64,000 bases of DNA from Bin87 sp963666865. GTDB taxonomy: Bacteria > Chloroflexota > Dehalococcoidia > Lucifugimonadales > UBA3495. The position numbers were made by a program, and so were the translations under genes. The notes below the pieces were generated by a model, which worked only from the letters and a program-made list of their open reading frames with translations, searched no databases and was not told the origin of the DNA. The stretch lies in NCBI GenBank assembly GCA_963666865.1, contig OY763072.1, forward strand, positions 2,232,001 through 2,296,000, read 5' to 3'. Numbering within the stretch: position 1 is the first letter of the stretch; the number at the start of each line of letters is the position of its first letter. Shown piece after piece: positions 8,190 through 16,403 of the stretch.

Positions 8190-9206
8190 TTACCGCGTCC
8201 TTTCGTACCGGTAGTCCCGCGCCGACCCGCGCTCCGGCGTGGCAGTGGGATTGTTGGGAAGGTAGGCGTAGTTGGAATCAACGCCAACCTTGGGGGCCAG
8301 GGTGTTGCGGAGGACACCGATGTTCTCCACCTCCAGTTCCACGGTATCGCCCGGCTCCAGCCAACGAGAGGTCTCGTAGCCCTTGCGGATGGATTCCCGC
8401 ACGGAGCCGCCGCCCACGGTGCCGCTGCCGATGACATCGCCGGGCGCGATGCGGCTGTCCTTGGCCGCCCGTTCGATAATCTCGCCCCAGCTGTACCAGG
8501 CGTTGACCGCCTCGCCGTCGCGCAGCCAGTCGTCGCCGTTGACCCGCACGTGGCATTTCAGGTCCAGCCGGCCGTCCCTGATGTGCGGCATCATCTCGTC
8601 GGTGGTAACTACCCAGGGGCCGATGGACGACGCCGAGTCCTTACCCTTCGCCGGTCCCAGGCCGAAGGTCATCTCGTCGAACTGTAAGTCGCGGGCGCTC
8701 CAGTCGTTGAAGATGCAGAACCCGGCCACGTACTGCAACGCCTCTGACGCGGGCACGTTGGTTCCGGCCCGACCGATAATGCAGCCGAGCTCCAACTCGT
8801 AGTCCAACTGCTCGGACGCCGCCGGATAGGGTACGTCCTCGTCCGGCCCGTAGATGACCAGCGGGTTGGAGAAGTAGAACACCGGCATCCGATACCACAC
8901 CGGGTCGATCTGCCGCGTGCCCTGCGAGGTGGCGTGTTCCTCATAGACGATGTAGTCGCGCACCGTGGGCGGCTGGAGCACGGGAGCGCGGAGACGGACG
9001 TCGGCTAGGGCGACCGTCGGGGCCGCCACGTTGCCGGCCAAAGCGTCGCCCACCCGGTCGATGGCCCCGTCGCCGGAGTCCAGCAGGGCGCGGACGTCGG
9101 CCAGCGGCCGGTCGGAGCCGATGAGGGCCGCCACGTCCACCACGGCGTCGTCTTGCAGGACGCCGCAACGGGGGCCGTTGCCGTTGTCGTAGGTTAGCAG
9201 TTTCAT
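8190..9206 (-). CDS. Fumarylacetoacetate hydrolase (FAH)-family protein
   Basis: This 338-residue FAH-fold enzyme starts at MKLLTYDNG, preceded by an AGAGGAG site. Metal and catalytic signatures are visible: LDYELELGCIIG (two Glu ligands), FNDWSARD and GPAKGKD, then the conserved GDVIGSGTVGGGS near the C-terminus. The family hydrolyses, isomerises or decarboxylates beta-diketone and 2-oxo-acid compounds from aromatic-ring degradation. It ends convergent to the nitroreductase and lies upstream of no obvious pathway partner. Confidence 0.88.
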   Translation of the reverse strand: MKLLTYDNGNGPRCGVLQDDAVVDVAALIGSDRPLADVRALLDSGDGAIDRVGDALAGNVAAPTVALADVRLRAPVLQPPTVRDYIVYEEHATSQGTRQIDPVWYRMPVFYFSNPLVIYGPDEDVPYPAASEQLDYELELGCIIGRAGTNVPASEALQYVAGFCIFNDWSARDLQFDEMTFGLGPAKGKDSASSIGPWVVTTDEMMPHIRDGRLDLKCHVRVNGDDWLRDGEAVNAWYSWGEIIERAAKDSRIAPGDVIGSGTVGGGSVRESIRKGYETSRWLEPGDTVELEVENIGVLRNTLAPKVGVDSNYAYLPNNPTATPERGSARDYRYERTR

Positions 9207-9225
9207 GGTCGTATCTCCTCTGTAA

Positions 9226-9621
9226 TCAGGCGACGTCGGAATAGCCGGCCAGCCGCTCGGCATCGCTGATGTAGTCGGCCGTCCGGCGGATGCGCCGCTC
9301 CACTTCGTCGAATGGCTCGCAGAGCCCTAGATAGAAGCAATCGCCATGCAGTGTGCTCTGCCTGGAGTGATAGCGTCTGCGTAGGGCGCGGAATACCTGG
9401 GCTTCCGTGGCCAGCCTCACCAGCCCTCTGGCGGTATCGGAGGATATTTCCGGCTCAGTTCCCGTTCGCGCCAGGATCAGTGCGTCGGTGGCGCGCTTGG
9501 TAGCGCACCATGCTTTTTCGGCGGCGTCGCGGACGTCGCCGGCCGCGAGAATACGCAGCGCGTCGGCGTGAACGCTGCGGGCATCGGAGAAGATGGCGGA
9601 TACGCGGTCGGTGGCTACCAT
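9226..9621 (-). CDS. HEPN/PaREP1-like protein, tandem copy A
   Basis: This all-helical protein of 131 residues starts MVATDRVSAIFSDAR after a GGAAGGGG site. The pattern of A-rich helices (DAAEKAWCATKRATDAL) and a C-terminal helix resembles HEPN-superfamily (PaREP1/SAV_6107-type) proteins. An Arg-x4-His element (RQSTLH) matches the HEPN ribonuclease motif R-x4-6-H. It is nearly the same length as copy B directly upstream and clearly related along its whole length. No nucleotidyltransferase partner is adjacent. Function is unknown. Confidence 0.6.
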   Translation of the reverse strand: MVATDRVSAIFSDARSVHADALRILAAGDVRDAAEKAWCATKRATDALILARTGTEPEISSDTARGLVRLATEAQVFRALRRRYHSRQSTLHGDCFYLGLCEPFDEVERRIRRTADYISDAERLAGYSDVA

Positions 9622-9640
9622 TTGGGCTTCACCCCTTCCT

Positions 9641-10036
9641 TCAGGCGACGTCCGAATAGCCGGCCAACCGCGCGGCGTCGGTGATGTAGTCGGCGGTCTG
9701 GCGGATGCGGCGTTCTACTTCATCAACGGGTTCGCAGATGCCATGGTAGAAGCATTCACCATGCAGGTGTCCCTGTCTTGAGTAGTAGCGTCCGATCAAA
9801 GGATTGACCGCGCCGTCGGCTTCAGCCAGTCTGAGCAGACCTCGAGGGGTATCCGAGGAAAACTGAGGCGCTTCGCCCGTGCGCGCTATGATAAGCGCAT
9901 CGGTGGCCCGCTTGGTGGCGCACCACGCCGTTTCGGCGGCGTCGCGGATGTCGCCGGCCTCGAGGAGTCGCAACGCGTCGGCGTGGATGGCCCGGGCGTC
10001 GGCGAAGATGGCGGAAACTCGGTCGGTGGTTAGCAT
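9641..10036 (-). CDS. HEPN/PaREP1-like protein, tandem copy B
   Basis: This is the paralogue of copy A, also 131 residues from the ATG at 10036. A longer frame to 10069 would overlap the DUF429 gene and was not used. It shares TDRVSAIF-DAR, AAE-AWCATKRATDAL, YYSRQGHLHGECFY and the C-terminal TADYI-DA-RLAGYSDVA with copy A. The R-x4-H element is conserved (RQGHLH). The nearly identical ends of the two genes point to a local tandem duplication. Role unknown; a HEPN RNase or a helical binding module is possible. Confidence 0.6.
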   Translation of the reverse strand: MLTTDRVSAIFADARAIHADALRLLEAGDIRDAAETAWCATKRATDALIIARTGEAPQFSSDTPRGLLRLAEADGAVNPLIGRYYSRQGHLHGECFYHGICEPVDEVERRIRQTADYITDAARLAGYSDVA

Positions 10037-10050
10037 GGGGTTTTTAGTGC

Positions 10051-10962
10051 TCAGTTTCGGGGTATCCAATACACCATTTCCATAGGCAATGGTCTGTTCG
10101 GATCCTGTATCGGTAAGCCCTCCTCACCTTCTTGGGGCGGATTGGGCAGTGCTATAAGCTGGTCGTTAGGCCACCCCCGGTATGCGGTTACCGCTGCCGC
10201 GAGTGCATCAAGGATGTCATCCTCCGCGACCATCCGTCTAGGGTAGTCAGCCGAAGCATTTGTAAGTATCTCCTGAGCCTGCACTCCCACACCATTAAGC
10301 GCCGCGATGCGAGCTTCCTTTCCTGCCTGCGTGGTTTTACTCGGCACGATGGTGTTCCCACCTCTCAATGCCCGGAAGCAAATTTCGGGGTGGACTTCCC
10401 TGATATATGGCGGCTCGTTGCGGGGCAACAAATTATCGACTTCGGCTATCTTGGGGGTTATCTCAAGCGTTTGTAGCGAAAGACTTACCCCTGTGATCTC
10501 CCGCTGAATACCTTTAGTAATCGCATACCGAACGGCCTTATTGACCTCTTGCCCAACGTCCTGGGCTATATTAGGTTGCACAACCCGGTTAAGTTCCTGC
10601 TGAACCGTTTGAGCGAGTTCATGCCCAACCGCATTGACGACATTTCCATAATGAGGATTCCGTGCCAGGTACTCCACCGCAGTCCTAGTAGGCGCACGGA
10701 AGACCGTAGATCCGCGCCTGGCTCCGTTTTGGTTCAATAGCGTTCTTGCCTGCACATCGCACCGGCGCTCTTCTGGCCCGTCTGGCAGTCCAATCGGCAT
10801 GTCCACCAGGATAAGCTCGGCACCAGCATAGTGGTCCAACAATTCTTCGAACGTGCGAAATACGTTCGTCTCACAACCGCCGTTTTGACTGAGGCCCAGG
10901 GCCAACCAACCGTAAGGACATCCGTCAACTCCTACGAATCTAATATCGTCCCGATTCACCAT
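10051..10962 (-). CDS. DUF429 protein (predicted RNase H-like nuclease)
   Basis: The 303-residue protein has the DUF429 signature: FVGVDGCPYGWLAL at the N-terminus, DMPIGLP, RRCDVQAR, STVFRAPTR, ITPKIAEVD, EVHPEICFRAL and a C-terminal DDILDALAAAVTA. These place acidic residues in an RNase H-like fold, although no activity is proven for the family. Between about residues 106 and 153 there is an extra helical segment (NAVGHELAQTV to GIQREI) not seen in usual members, which are about 230-250 residues. A good ribosome site (AGGAG) precedes the ATG. Confidence 0.8.
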   Translation of the reverse strand: MVNRDDIRFVGVDGCPYGWLALGLSQNGGCETNVFRTFEELLDHYAGAELILVDMPIGLPDGPEERRCDVQARTLLNQNGARRGSTVFRAPTRTAVEYLARNPHYGNVVNAVGHELAQTVQQELNRVVQPNIAQDVGQEVNKAVRYAITKGIQREITGVSLSLQTLEITPKIAEVDNLLPRNEPPYIREVHPEICFRALRGGNTIVPSKTTQAGKEARIAALNGVGVQAQEILTNASADYPRRMVAEDDILDALAAAVTAYRGWPNDQLIALPNPPQEGEEGLPIQDPNRPLPMEMVYWIPRN

Positions 10963-11006
10963 ATCAACTTCTCCTGCGTGGGATACGAGCAGTGTACATT
11001 GGGCCT

Positions 11007-11034
11007 GTAGGGGCGAATAACTATTCGCCCCTAC
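11007..11034. repeat. 28-base palindrome (copy 3)
   Basis: The same arms surround ATAACTAT, so the centre has one mismatch. It lies 10 bases past the NIPSNAP stop on the minus strand and upstream of the DUF429 gene. Confidence 0.9.
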
Positions 11035-11044
11035 AGCGTCATAA

Positions 11045-11662
11045 TCAATGCATCGGCGAGAAGCTGGCCGGCACCATGATCTTGTTTTCCTGTTTCACGC
11101 GACCTGGTGCCCCTGACGGCCACTGCGGGATCTTGCTCGCGGCGGCGCGTACCTCGGCGCGGTGGTTGAGGTCCTGGTAGGGCCAGACGTGCATCCACTT
11201 GTTCAGGTCGCCGAACTCGGTGAACATACCGGCGGCCAGGGGGGAGAACTCCTCGCGGTAGGGCAGGGATTCTTCCCAGCGGCGGAGCAGTTCCGGTATG
11301 GAGCCGTTCTCGTAGGTATAGACGCGCATCTCGTAGATGTTGCCCAGGGCCTGGTCGCCGCCCATGGGCCGCATGAAGGGCGCGGGGTTCCAGATCTCCG
11401 AGTTCATGTTGAGGATGTTGCCCGGCGTGATCTTGGGCGGCCAGTTGGGGTCCTGGGACGCCTCGGCGCGGATGCGGTTGCGCTCCTCCACGCTTTCGTA
11501 ACCCCAGACGTGGATGATCTGGTTCAACGGCCCGATCTCGGTGTGCCAGAAGGCGGCGATGGGCGAATACTTCTCCCGGTGGGGCAGCGCCTCGGCAAAG
11601 GCTTCCTCCGCTTGGGGAACGGCGCCGGGCTTCAGGTCGTAGGTGCGGACTTCGTAAATCAT
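11045..11662 (-). CDS. NIPSNAP-family protein (two domains)
   Basis: The 205-residue protein starts MIYEVRTYDLKPG after a GGGAGAG site. It contains two ferredoxin-like alpha/beta-barrel NIPSNAP domains: YEVRTYDLKPG.. with IIHVWGYES in the first half, and YEMRVYTYENG.. with WMHVWPYQDL in the second. Bacterial NIPSNAP proteins are small dimeric-barrel relatives, often in catabolic clusters, with no firm enzymatic function. Upstream frames reaching 11828 have no support. Confidence 0.85.
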   Translation of the reverse strand: MIYEVRTYDLKPGAVPQAEEAFAEALPHREKYSPIAAFWHTEIGPLNQIIHVWGYESVEERNRIRAEASQDPNWPPKITPGNILNMNSEIWNPAPFMRPMGGDQALGNIYEMRVYTYENGSIPELLRRWEESLPYREEFSPLAAGMFTEFGDLNKWMHVWPYQDLNHRAEVRAAASKIPQWPSGAPGRVKQENKIMVPASFSPMH

Positions 11663-11793
11663 AATGCTCTCCCGGGGCGTGAGCCCCTTCCCGTGGTGCG
11701 GTATTTCCGGTGGCGCCGCCAGTGTAGCAACCGCGCCGGGCAGCGGCAACCGGAACCGGGACGCGGCCGGTTCCCCGGGGTCTGAGCAAGTCC

Positions 11794-13188
11794 TCAGTCG
11801 CGGCGTTCCAGATACATCGGCATACCACCCTTGGAACGCAGGGAAACCAGGGGGAGCAGGTCAGCCCGGTGGCGTGGATCGGGGCGCATCCGCCAGCGTT
11901 GTCCCAGCGCGGCCAGAATCAGCTTGGCTTCCGTCCGGGCGAAGGTCTCGCCGATACACTGGCGGGGGCCGCCGCCGAAAGGGTAGTAGGCGTAGCGGGG
12001 CAGGTTTTCGCGGAACTCCGGCGTCCAGCGGTCGGGCCGGAAGGCCAGCGGTTTCTCGAACCAGCGGGCATCGCGCTGGACGATGATTTGCGGCGCGGCA
12101 AGCAGCGCGCCGGCCGGGATTTCGTAACCGCCCAGCTCGAAAGGTTGGAACGCCATCCTTGACCAGAACCAGATGGGCGGATACAGACGCAGCGATTCGG
12201 CAAGGATTTGGTCGGTGAACGTGAGGTTGGGCAGGTCGGCCAGCCTTGGCGGACGTCCGTCGAGCGCTTCGTCCAGCTCGCGGTGAAAGCGGACCTGAAT
12301 GTCGGGATGGGTAGCGAGCAGATACCAAGTCCACGTAAGGCAGACGGCGGTGGTTTCGTGGCCGGCGCCGAAAAGGGTTATGGTCTGGTCGTGCACCTGC
12401 CGGTCGGTCAGCGGTTGGCTGGAACCGTCATCATCCTCAAGCCTGGCTTCCAGCAGCAGGGACAGCAGATCGTCGTCTTGCGAACCCGATTGCCGGCGTT
12501 GTTCAATCAGGTCGTAGATAATCCGGTCCAGCTCGGCTTTGGCCCGTTTGAACCGCAGGGTGTAGGGGAGAGGCAGGCGGTGGGACAGTCGGCGCAGCCG
12601 TGGCGGTTGGTTGGCGCGGGCTACGATATATTTGTTGCCGATTTCAAAGGCCCGGCCCATGCGCCGTACGTCATCGGGCAGTTCCAGCCCGAACAGGGTT
12701 TTGACCACAATGCGCAGGGTCAGCGCCCCCATCTCTGCGGCCATGTCCACCCGCTGCCCCTCGGCCCAGCCCTGCTGGTGGTGCGCAGCATACTGCCGCA
12801 TCGTCTCCCCGTAGCTTTCAATCCGGCTGCGGTGGAACTGTGGCTGCAGCAGCCGGCGCTGTTGGAGGTGGTCGGCGTCGTTGGCGGTTACGATGCCGTC
12901 TCCCATCACGTACTTGACCACTGCGGCGTTGGGGCCGCGTCCTACCCGTTGATGGTGGGTTACCATGATGTCCCGAACCAGGTCGGGGTGATTGACCAGG
13001 TAGAGCAGGGCCGGCTTTACCGACATGGTAACCAGGTCGCCATAGGCGGCGGACTCCTGCATAAAGCGCAGCGGGTCCCTGACGTAGCGGAGGGTCTGAC
13101 CGATGATGGGCAGCTCCCTGGGGCCGGGAGGCAAGGCGGCGCGGTCAACGACCGGCCGGGGCGGGTAAATTTTGGCGTCGGTTGCCAT
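11794..13188 (-). CDS. Cytochrome P450 (class I-like, soluble)
   Basis: This 464-residue P450 has the I-helix oxygen-binding AGHETT, the ExxR motif in ESLRLYPP, and the heme loop FGGGPRQCIG with the axial cysteine about 54 residues from the end. An N-terminal PPGPRELPIIG proline-rich hinge is present, but no membrane anchor. The overall pattern resembles the CYP102/CYP4-like bacterial group. An ATG at 13188 is favoured over a GTG at 13218, because the latter lies in the loop of a strong hairpin. A ferredoxin or reductase partner is not in the window. The substrate is unknown; hydroxylation of a fatty acid, terpenoid or steroid is possible. Confidence 0.92.
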   Translation of the reverse strand: MATDAKIYPPRPVVDRAALPPGPRELPIIGQTLRYVRDPLRFMQESAAYGDLVTMSVKPALLYLVNHPDLVRDIMVTHHQRVGRGPNAAVVKYVMGDGIVTANDADHLQQRRLLQPQFHRSRIESYGETMRQYAAHHQQGWAEGQRVDMAAEMGALTLRIVVKTLFGLELPDDVRRMGRAFEIGNKYIVARANQPPRLRRLSHRLPLPYTLRFKRAKAELDRIIYDLIEQRRQSGSQDDDLLSLLLEARLEDDDGSSQPLTDRQVHDQTITLFGAGHETTAVCLTWTWYLLATHPDIQVRFHRELDEALDGRPPRLADLPNLTFTDQILAESLRLYPPIWFWSRMAFQPFELGGYEIPAGALLAAPQIIVQRDARWFEKPLAFRPDRWTPEFRENLPRYAYYPFGGGPRQCIGETFARTEAKLILAALGQRWRMRPDPRHRADLLPLVSLRSKGGMPMYLERRD

Positions 13189-13204
13189 GAGTTTGGTAGA
13201 AAGA

Positions 13205-13237
13205 ACGGGCGTCGCCACGAGTTCAGGCGACGCCCGT
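13205..13237. terminator. Strong hairpin between cupin and P450 genes
   Basis: A perfect 12-base inverted repeat, ACGGGCGTCGCC and GGCGACGCCCGT, surrounds a nine-base loop. It lies downstream of the cupin stop and just upstream of the P450 start on the minus strand. No T-run follows. It could be an intergenic attenuator, an mRNA-stability hairpin or a terminator. Confidence 0.45.
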
Positions 13238-13253
13238 CGTGCTCCGTTGCGAG

Positions 13254-13592
13254 CTAGCCGTCCAATGGGACGGTGGCGGTCAGCCGGGGCCGGTCGCCCA
13301 CGGCCCGCGTGGTGTGTCCCTGGCCGGTCAGGTCTTCGGCCAGCGTGGCATGTCCCGGGCCGAAACGATGCACGGTGCCGTCGCCCAACCCGATTTCGAC
13401 CTCTCCCTCCAGCGTGATCACAAACTGCCGTCGCGGAGCGCAGTGCCAGTCGCTGAAGTAGCCTGGTTCAACCCGGCGAAAAACGATTCCCGTGCTGGAC
13501 TGCAAGGACGCCAACTCGGGATGAGATTCCAGGTCCAACTCTTCAATGTGGGATTGTCCGTCGTCGCCGGTGTAAAGTCTGATAATTGGCAT
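13254..13592 (-). CDS. Small cupin-fold protein
   Basis: This 112-residue single-domain protein has a cupin-like pattern: DWHCAPRRQFVITLEGEVEIG (first motif, in which the usual second histidine is replaced by Gln/Arg) and GPGHATLAEDLTGQGHTTR (second motif). The metal site is therefore incomplete compared with typical GX5HXH cupins. It may bind a ligand rather than catalyse. Its start follows an AGGAGGAA-like site. It could be co-transcribed with the P450, although a hairpin separates them. Confidence 0.7.
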   Translation of the reverse strand: MPIIRLYTGDDGQSHIEELDLESHPELASLQSSTGIVFRRVEPGYFSDWHCAPRRQFVITLEGEVEIGLGDGTVHRFGPGHATLAEDLTGQGHTTRAVGDRPRLTATVPLDG

Positions 13593-13649
13593 TGCGTTCC
13601 TCCTTGCAACGGATGGTGGCGGTTTCGAAAAATATATTGCGCCTTGCGG

Positions 13650-14159
13650 TTAAAATGCTTCAGCCGTGCCGATGTCCTGCGGCAGCGGGAACCAGTCCTG
13701 CAACAGATCGATAGCCTCGCTCACTGCAGTAGCTGACTGGATGACCCGATCATCCGGCAGTTCATTTTCGTAAAAATGCAAATGAAGACTATGGGCCATA
13801 ACCGAGGCATCGCTTACCCTGGCGCCGTCTTCCGGGGCTGTCTGGGCAATCAACTTTGCCAACTCGCCGGCCACGCGCATTATCCCGATGTGGCTGGAAA
13901 GCTGTATCCGGTGGTCAGCGCCAATGGCTTTGACGGATTGCGTGAACGCGCCCCAGGATTTTTCGGCGACCTGAAGGTAATCACTCTCCGCCAAGCTGCG
14001 TTGAACGTGCCGGCGGTAATGAGTCAGGCTGTCGCGATAGGTCGCCGCTTTATCCATCGCATCACTTGAAGCCAACGAGGTATCCCAACGCGGGGAGTAA
14101 GCGGCCCTGATGGCGGCGGTGACCTGTTCGGGGGTAAATCGCGGCTGCGCTGCGCTCAT
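13650..14159 (-). CDS. PaREP1/HEPN-like helical protein
   Basis: The 169-residue, mostly helical protein has a central segment, LAESDYLQVAEKSWGAFTQ, followed by SHIGIMRVAGELAKL and HSLHLHFYENELPDD. This pattern is typical of the PaREP1-like group in the HEPN superfamily. It is a distant relative of the tandem pair at 9226-10036. The R-x4-6-H RNase motif of that pair is not evident here. It sits 12 bases downstream of serA on the same strand, so it may be read through from that gene. Function unknown. Confidence 0.6.
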   Translation of the reverse strand: MSAAQPRFTPEQVTAAIRAAYSPRWDTSLASSDAMDKAATYRDSLTHYRRHVQRSLAESDYLQVAEKSWGAFTQSVKAIGADHRIQLSSHIGIMRVAGELAKLIAQTAPEDGARVSDASVMAHSLHLHFYENELPDDRVIQSATAVSEAIDLLQDWFPLPQDIGTAEAF

Positions 14160-14171
14160 AATGCCGACCTC

Positions 14172-15764
14172 CTACATCGCCACCACCCGGGCGTTGTCAA
14201 CCTGCGGTAGAGCCTTGATTTCGGCCAGGACGTCGTCAGGGATAGGGTCGTCGGAGCCTACCACCATCATCGCCTGGCCGCGGGGCGCGATGCGACCTAC
14301 CTCCATAAAGCTGATGTTGATGTTGTGGCGGCCGGCCGTGGTGCCCACCGCGCCGATGATGCCAGGCTGGTCCTGATTGTCCACGAATAGCAGGTAGGGC
14401 GCGGACGGCGCAACGTCCATCCAGTAGTCGTTGACACGCACCAGGTGGGGCTCGTCGCGCATTGATGTGCCGGCGATGGTGATGTCGTCGCCGCCGGAAC
14501 CCCTTACCTGGGTGTGCAGCGTGGCGGTAATCAGGCTGGCATATTCGCGGCTGTCGGAGGAGGTCTGCTCGGTGATTTGCAGGCCGCGTTGCTGGGCCAG
14601 CACCGGCGCGTTGATGATATTGACCGCCTCGCCGCTCACCGGCCCCAGCAAGCCCACCAGGGCGGCGGCCTTGAGTATGGCGGTGTTGTGGTTGGCAATT
14701 TCGCCCTGGTAGCGCAGCGTGATGCCGACGAACTGGCCCAGGGCCATACTGGTGAGCAGTTTGCCCACCATCGACGCCACCGGCACGTAAGGCGCGAGGA
14801 TTGCGTGGACTTCGGGCGGCACGAAAGGAGCGTTGACGGTGTTGCGGGCCGGTTGGCCGTCCAGCACTGCCAACACCTGCTCGGCGGCTTCGATGGCTAC
14901 CTCCCGCTGGGCTTCTTCCGTGGACGCCCCCAAGTGCGGCGTGGCGACAAGTCGCGGATGCTTCAGCAACGGCAGGTCACCGGGCGGCTCGTTGGTGAAC
15001 ACGTCCAGGGCTGCGCCGCCGAGGTGCTCATTTTCCAGGGCGTCAAGCACCGCATCTTCGTCAACCAGCTCTCCGCGAGCGACGTTGATCAGACGGGCGC
15101 CGGGTTTCATCTTCGCCAGCTGCGGCGCGGAGATCAGCTTAGTTGTCCCCGGCGTCAGCGGGGTGTGCAATGTGACGAAATCGGCCTGAGGCAGCAGCTC
15201 ATCCAGGGACATCACGGCAACGCCTAATCGCGCCGCGAAATCGGGAGCCACAAAGGGATCGAATGCGATCAACCGCATCCCGAAACTGGCGGCCCGGCGG
15301 GCCACTTCGGAACCCACGCGGCCCAAACCAATAATGCCCAGCGTCTTGTTGCGGACTTCAATGCCCATGAACGCGGAGCGTTGCCATTGGCCCTTCTTCA
15401 TGGATGCGTAGGCTTGTGGCACGTTGCGGGCCAACGCCAGCATCAGCGCCATGGTGTGCTCGGCGGCGGCGACGGTGTTGCCGATGGGCGCGTTGACCAC
15501 CGCTACCCCTGCGCGGGTGGCGGCGTCCAGATCTATGTTGTCCACGCCGATGCCGGCGCGGGCAACGACTTTGAGATTGTTTCCGGCAACGATGACCGGT
15601 TCCGTCACCTTGGTTTCGCTGCGCACCACCAGGGCGTCATAATCGGGAATGGTGGCGATGAGTTCGTCGGGGGAAAGTCCCCGCTTGATGTCAACGGGCA
15701 CGCGCTTCTTGAGCAGGTCAATGCCCTCGGATGCCACGTTGTCGGTAATTAATACTTTGGGCAT
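14172..15764 (-). CDS. serA: D-3-phosphoglycerate dehydrogenase
   Basis: This 530-residue long-form SerA oxidises 3-phosphoglycerate with NAD+ in the first step of serine synthesis. The start is MPKVLITDNVASEG at 15764; a longer frame to 15896 crosses a promoter and was rejected. The dinucleotide fold (LGIIGLGRVGSEVARRA), catalytic Arg (NVARGELVDE), Glu (FTNEPPGDLPL) and His (ATPHLGAST) are present. An allosteric substrate-binding domain and a C-terminal ACT domain (DNQDQPGIIGAVGTTA to the end) follow, so serine feedback is likely. Confidence 0.96.
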   Translation of the reverse strand: MPKVLITDNVASEGIDLLKKRVPVDIKRGLSPDELIATIPDYDALVVRSETKVTEPVIVAGNNLKVVARAGIGVDNIDLDAATRAGVAVVNAPIGNTVAAAEHTMALMLALARNVPQAYASMKKGQWQRSAFMGIEVRNKTLGIIGLGRVGSEVARRAASFGMRLIAFDPFVAPDFAARLGVAVMSLDELLPQADFVTLHTPLTPGTTKLISAPQLAKMKPGARLINVARGELVDEDAVLDALENEHLGGAALDVFTNEPPGDLPLLKHPRLVATPHLGASTEEAQREVAIEAAEQVLAVLDGQPARNTVNAPFVPPEVHAILAPYVPVASMVGKLLTSMALGQFVGITLRYQGEIANHNTAILKAAALVGLLGPVSGEAVNIINAPVLAQQRGLQITEQTSSDSREYASLITATLHTQVRGSGGDDITIAGTSMRDEPHLVRVNDYWMDVAPSAPYLLFVDNQDQPGIIGAVGTTAGRHNINISFMEVGRIAPRGQAMMVVGSDDPIPDDVLAEIKALPQVDNARVVAM

Positions 15765-15886
15765 AAAGACAGGAATCCTCCGGGCCGGCGCCGGATTGAT
15801 GGCGCGCAATCGCGAATGAGGCGGCCGGCGAAAGCCGGCAAATCGGGAACGGAATGACAACGTTTGCCGGCGATAGTAGCGTAACG

Positions 15887-15915
15887 ATGGTAGCATAAAG
15901 AGGAGCGGCTGTCAT
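15887..15915 (-). promoter_or_regulatory. Candidate serA promoter
   Basis: On the minus strand a -35 box ATGACA is followed by a 17-base spacer and a -10 box TACCAT with TGC before it (extended -10). It lies about 120 bases upstream of the serA start. A similar ATGACG-N17-TACCAT arrangement lies upstream of the gene at 17255-18451. Confidence 0.45.
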
Positions 15916-15988
15916 TTTCGTGTGGGCTGCTCTTGACAGCGCTATCGTCATTCAAGGCTGTCTAGATATCCCCAAGGAGGCGCCAATT

Positions 15989-16381
15989 ATGACCGCGCAG
16001 ACGAGTTCGTCGTTGAATTTAGACCTGATTGGAGAAATCTTCACTGCGATAGCAACCGAACGGGCACCGCTATCTCACGAGCGGTTCACTTCCGAGTATC
16101 CTAACGATGATGTGGAAGCATATGTGGCGGCATTCTTGGACCACAATCTCGTCGTGTTGATGGAAGACGCACTGCCAAAACCCCCAATTCGTGCGGTGAA
16201 ACCCACGGTCCAAGAGTTGGCCCAGAAAATCCGCAATTCCGGTGGCTGGAAGCCAGTGATCCAACGATACGGGATTGACAAAATTCTCATAACCATCGGA
16301 GTAAGAGAAGGGGCCGCTCACTCAGATGATATTACCAAAGCGGTGTCGGATATCATCCAAAGACTGATGTCAATTATGTGA
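15989..16381 (+). CDS. Hypothetical protein, 130 aa
   Basis: This short gene starts at ATG 15989 after a strong AAGGAGG site (15974-15980). It encodes a soluble, mixed helical protein (MTAQTSSSLNLDLIGEIF...) with no recognised domain, transmembrane segment or cysteine pattern. It is convergent with the gene at 16404. The strong ribosome site and even codon use suggest a genuine gene. Function unknown. Confidence 0.65.
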   Translation: MTAQTSSSLNLDLIGEIFTAIATERAPLSHERFTSEYPNDDVEAYVAAFLDHNLVVLMEDALPKPPIRAVKPTVQELAQKIRNSGGWKPVIQRYGIDKILITIGVREGAAHSDDITKAVSDIIQRLMSIM

Positions 16382-16403
16382 GGCTACCTTGCCACTTGAT
16401 GTG

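Noticed and set aside
15933..15961. TTGACA at 15933 as -35 of a promoter for the gene at 15989
   Set aside because: No acceptable -10 box lies 16-18 bases downstream.
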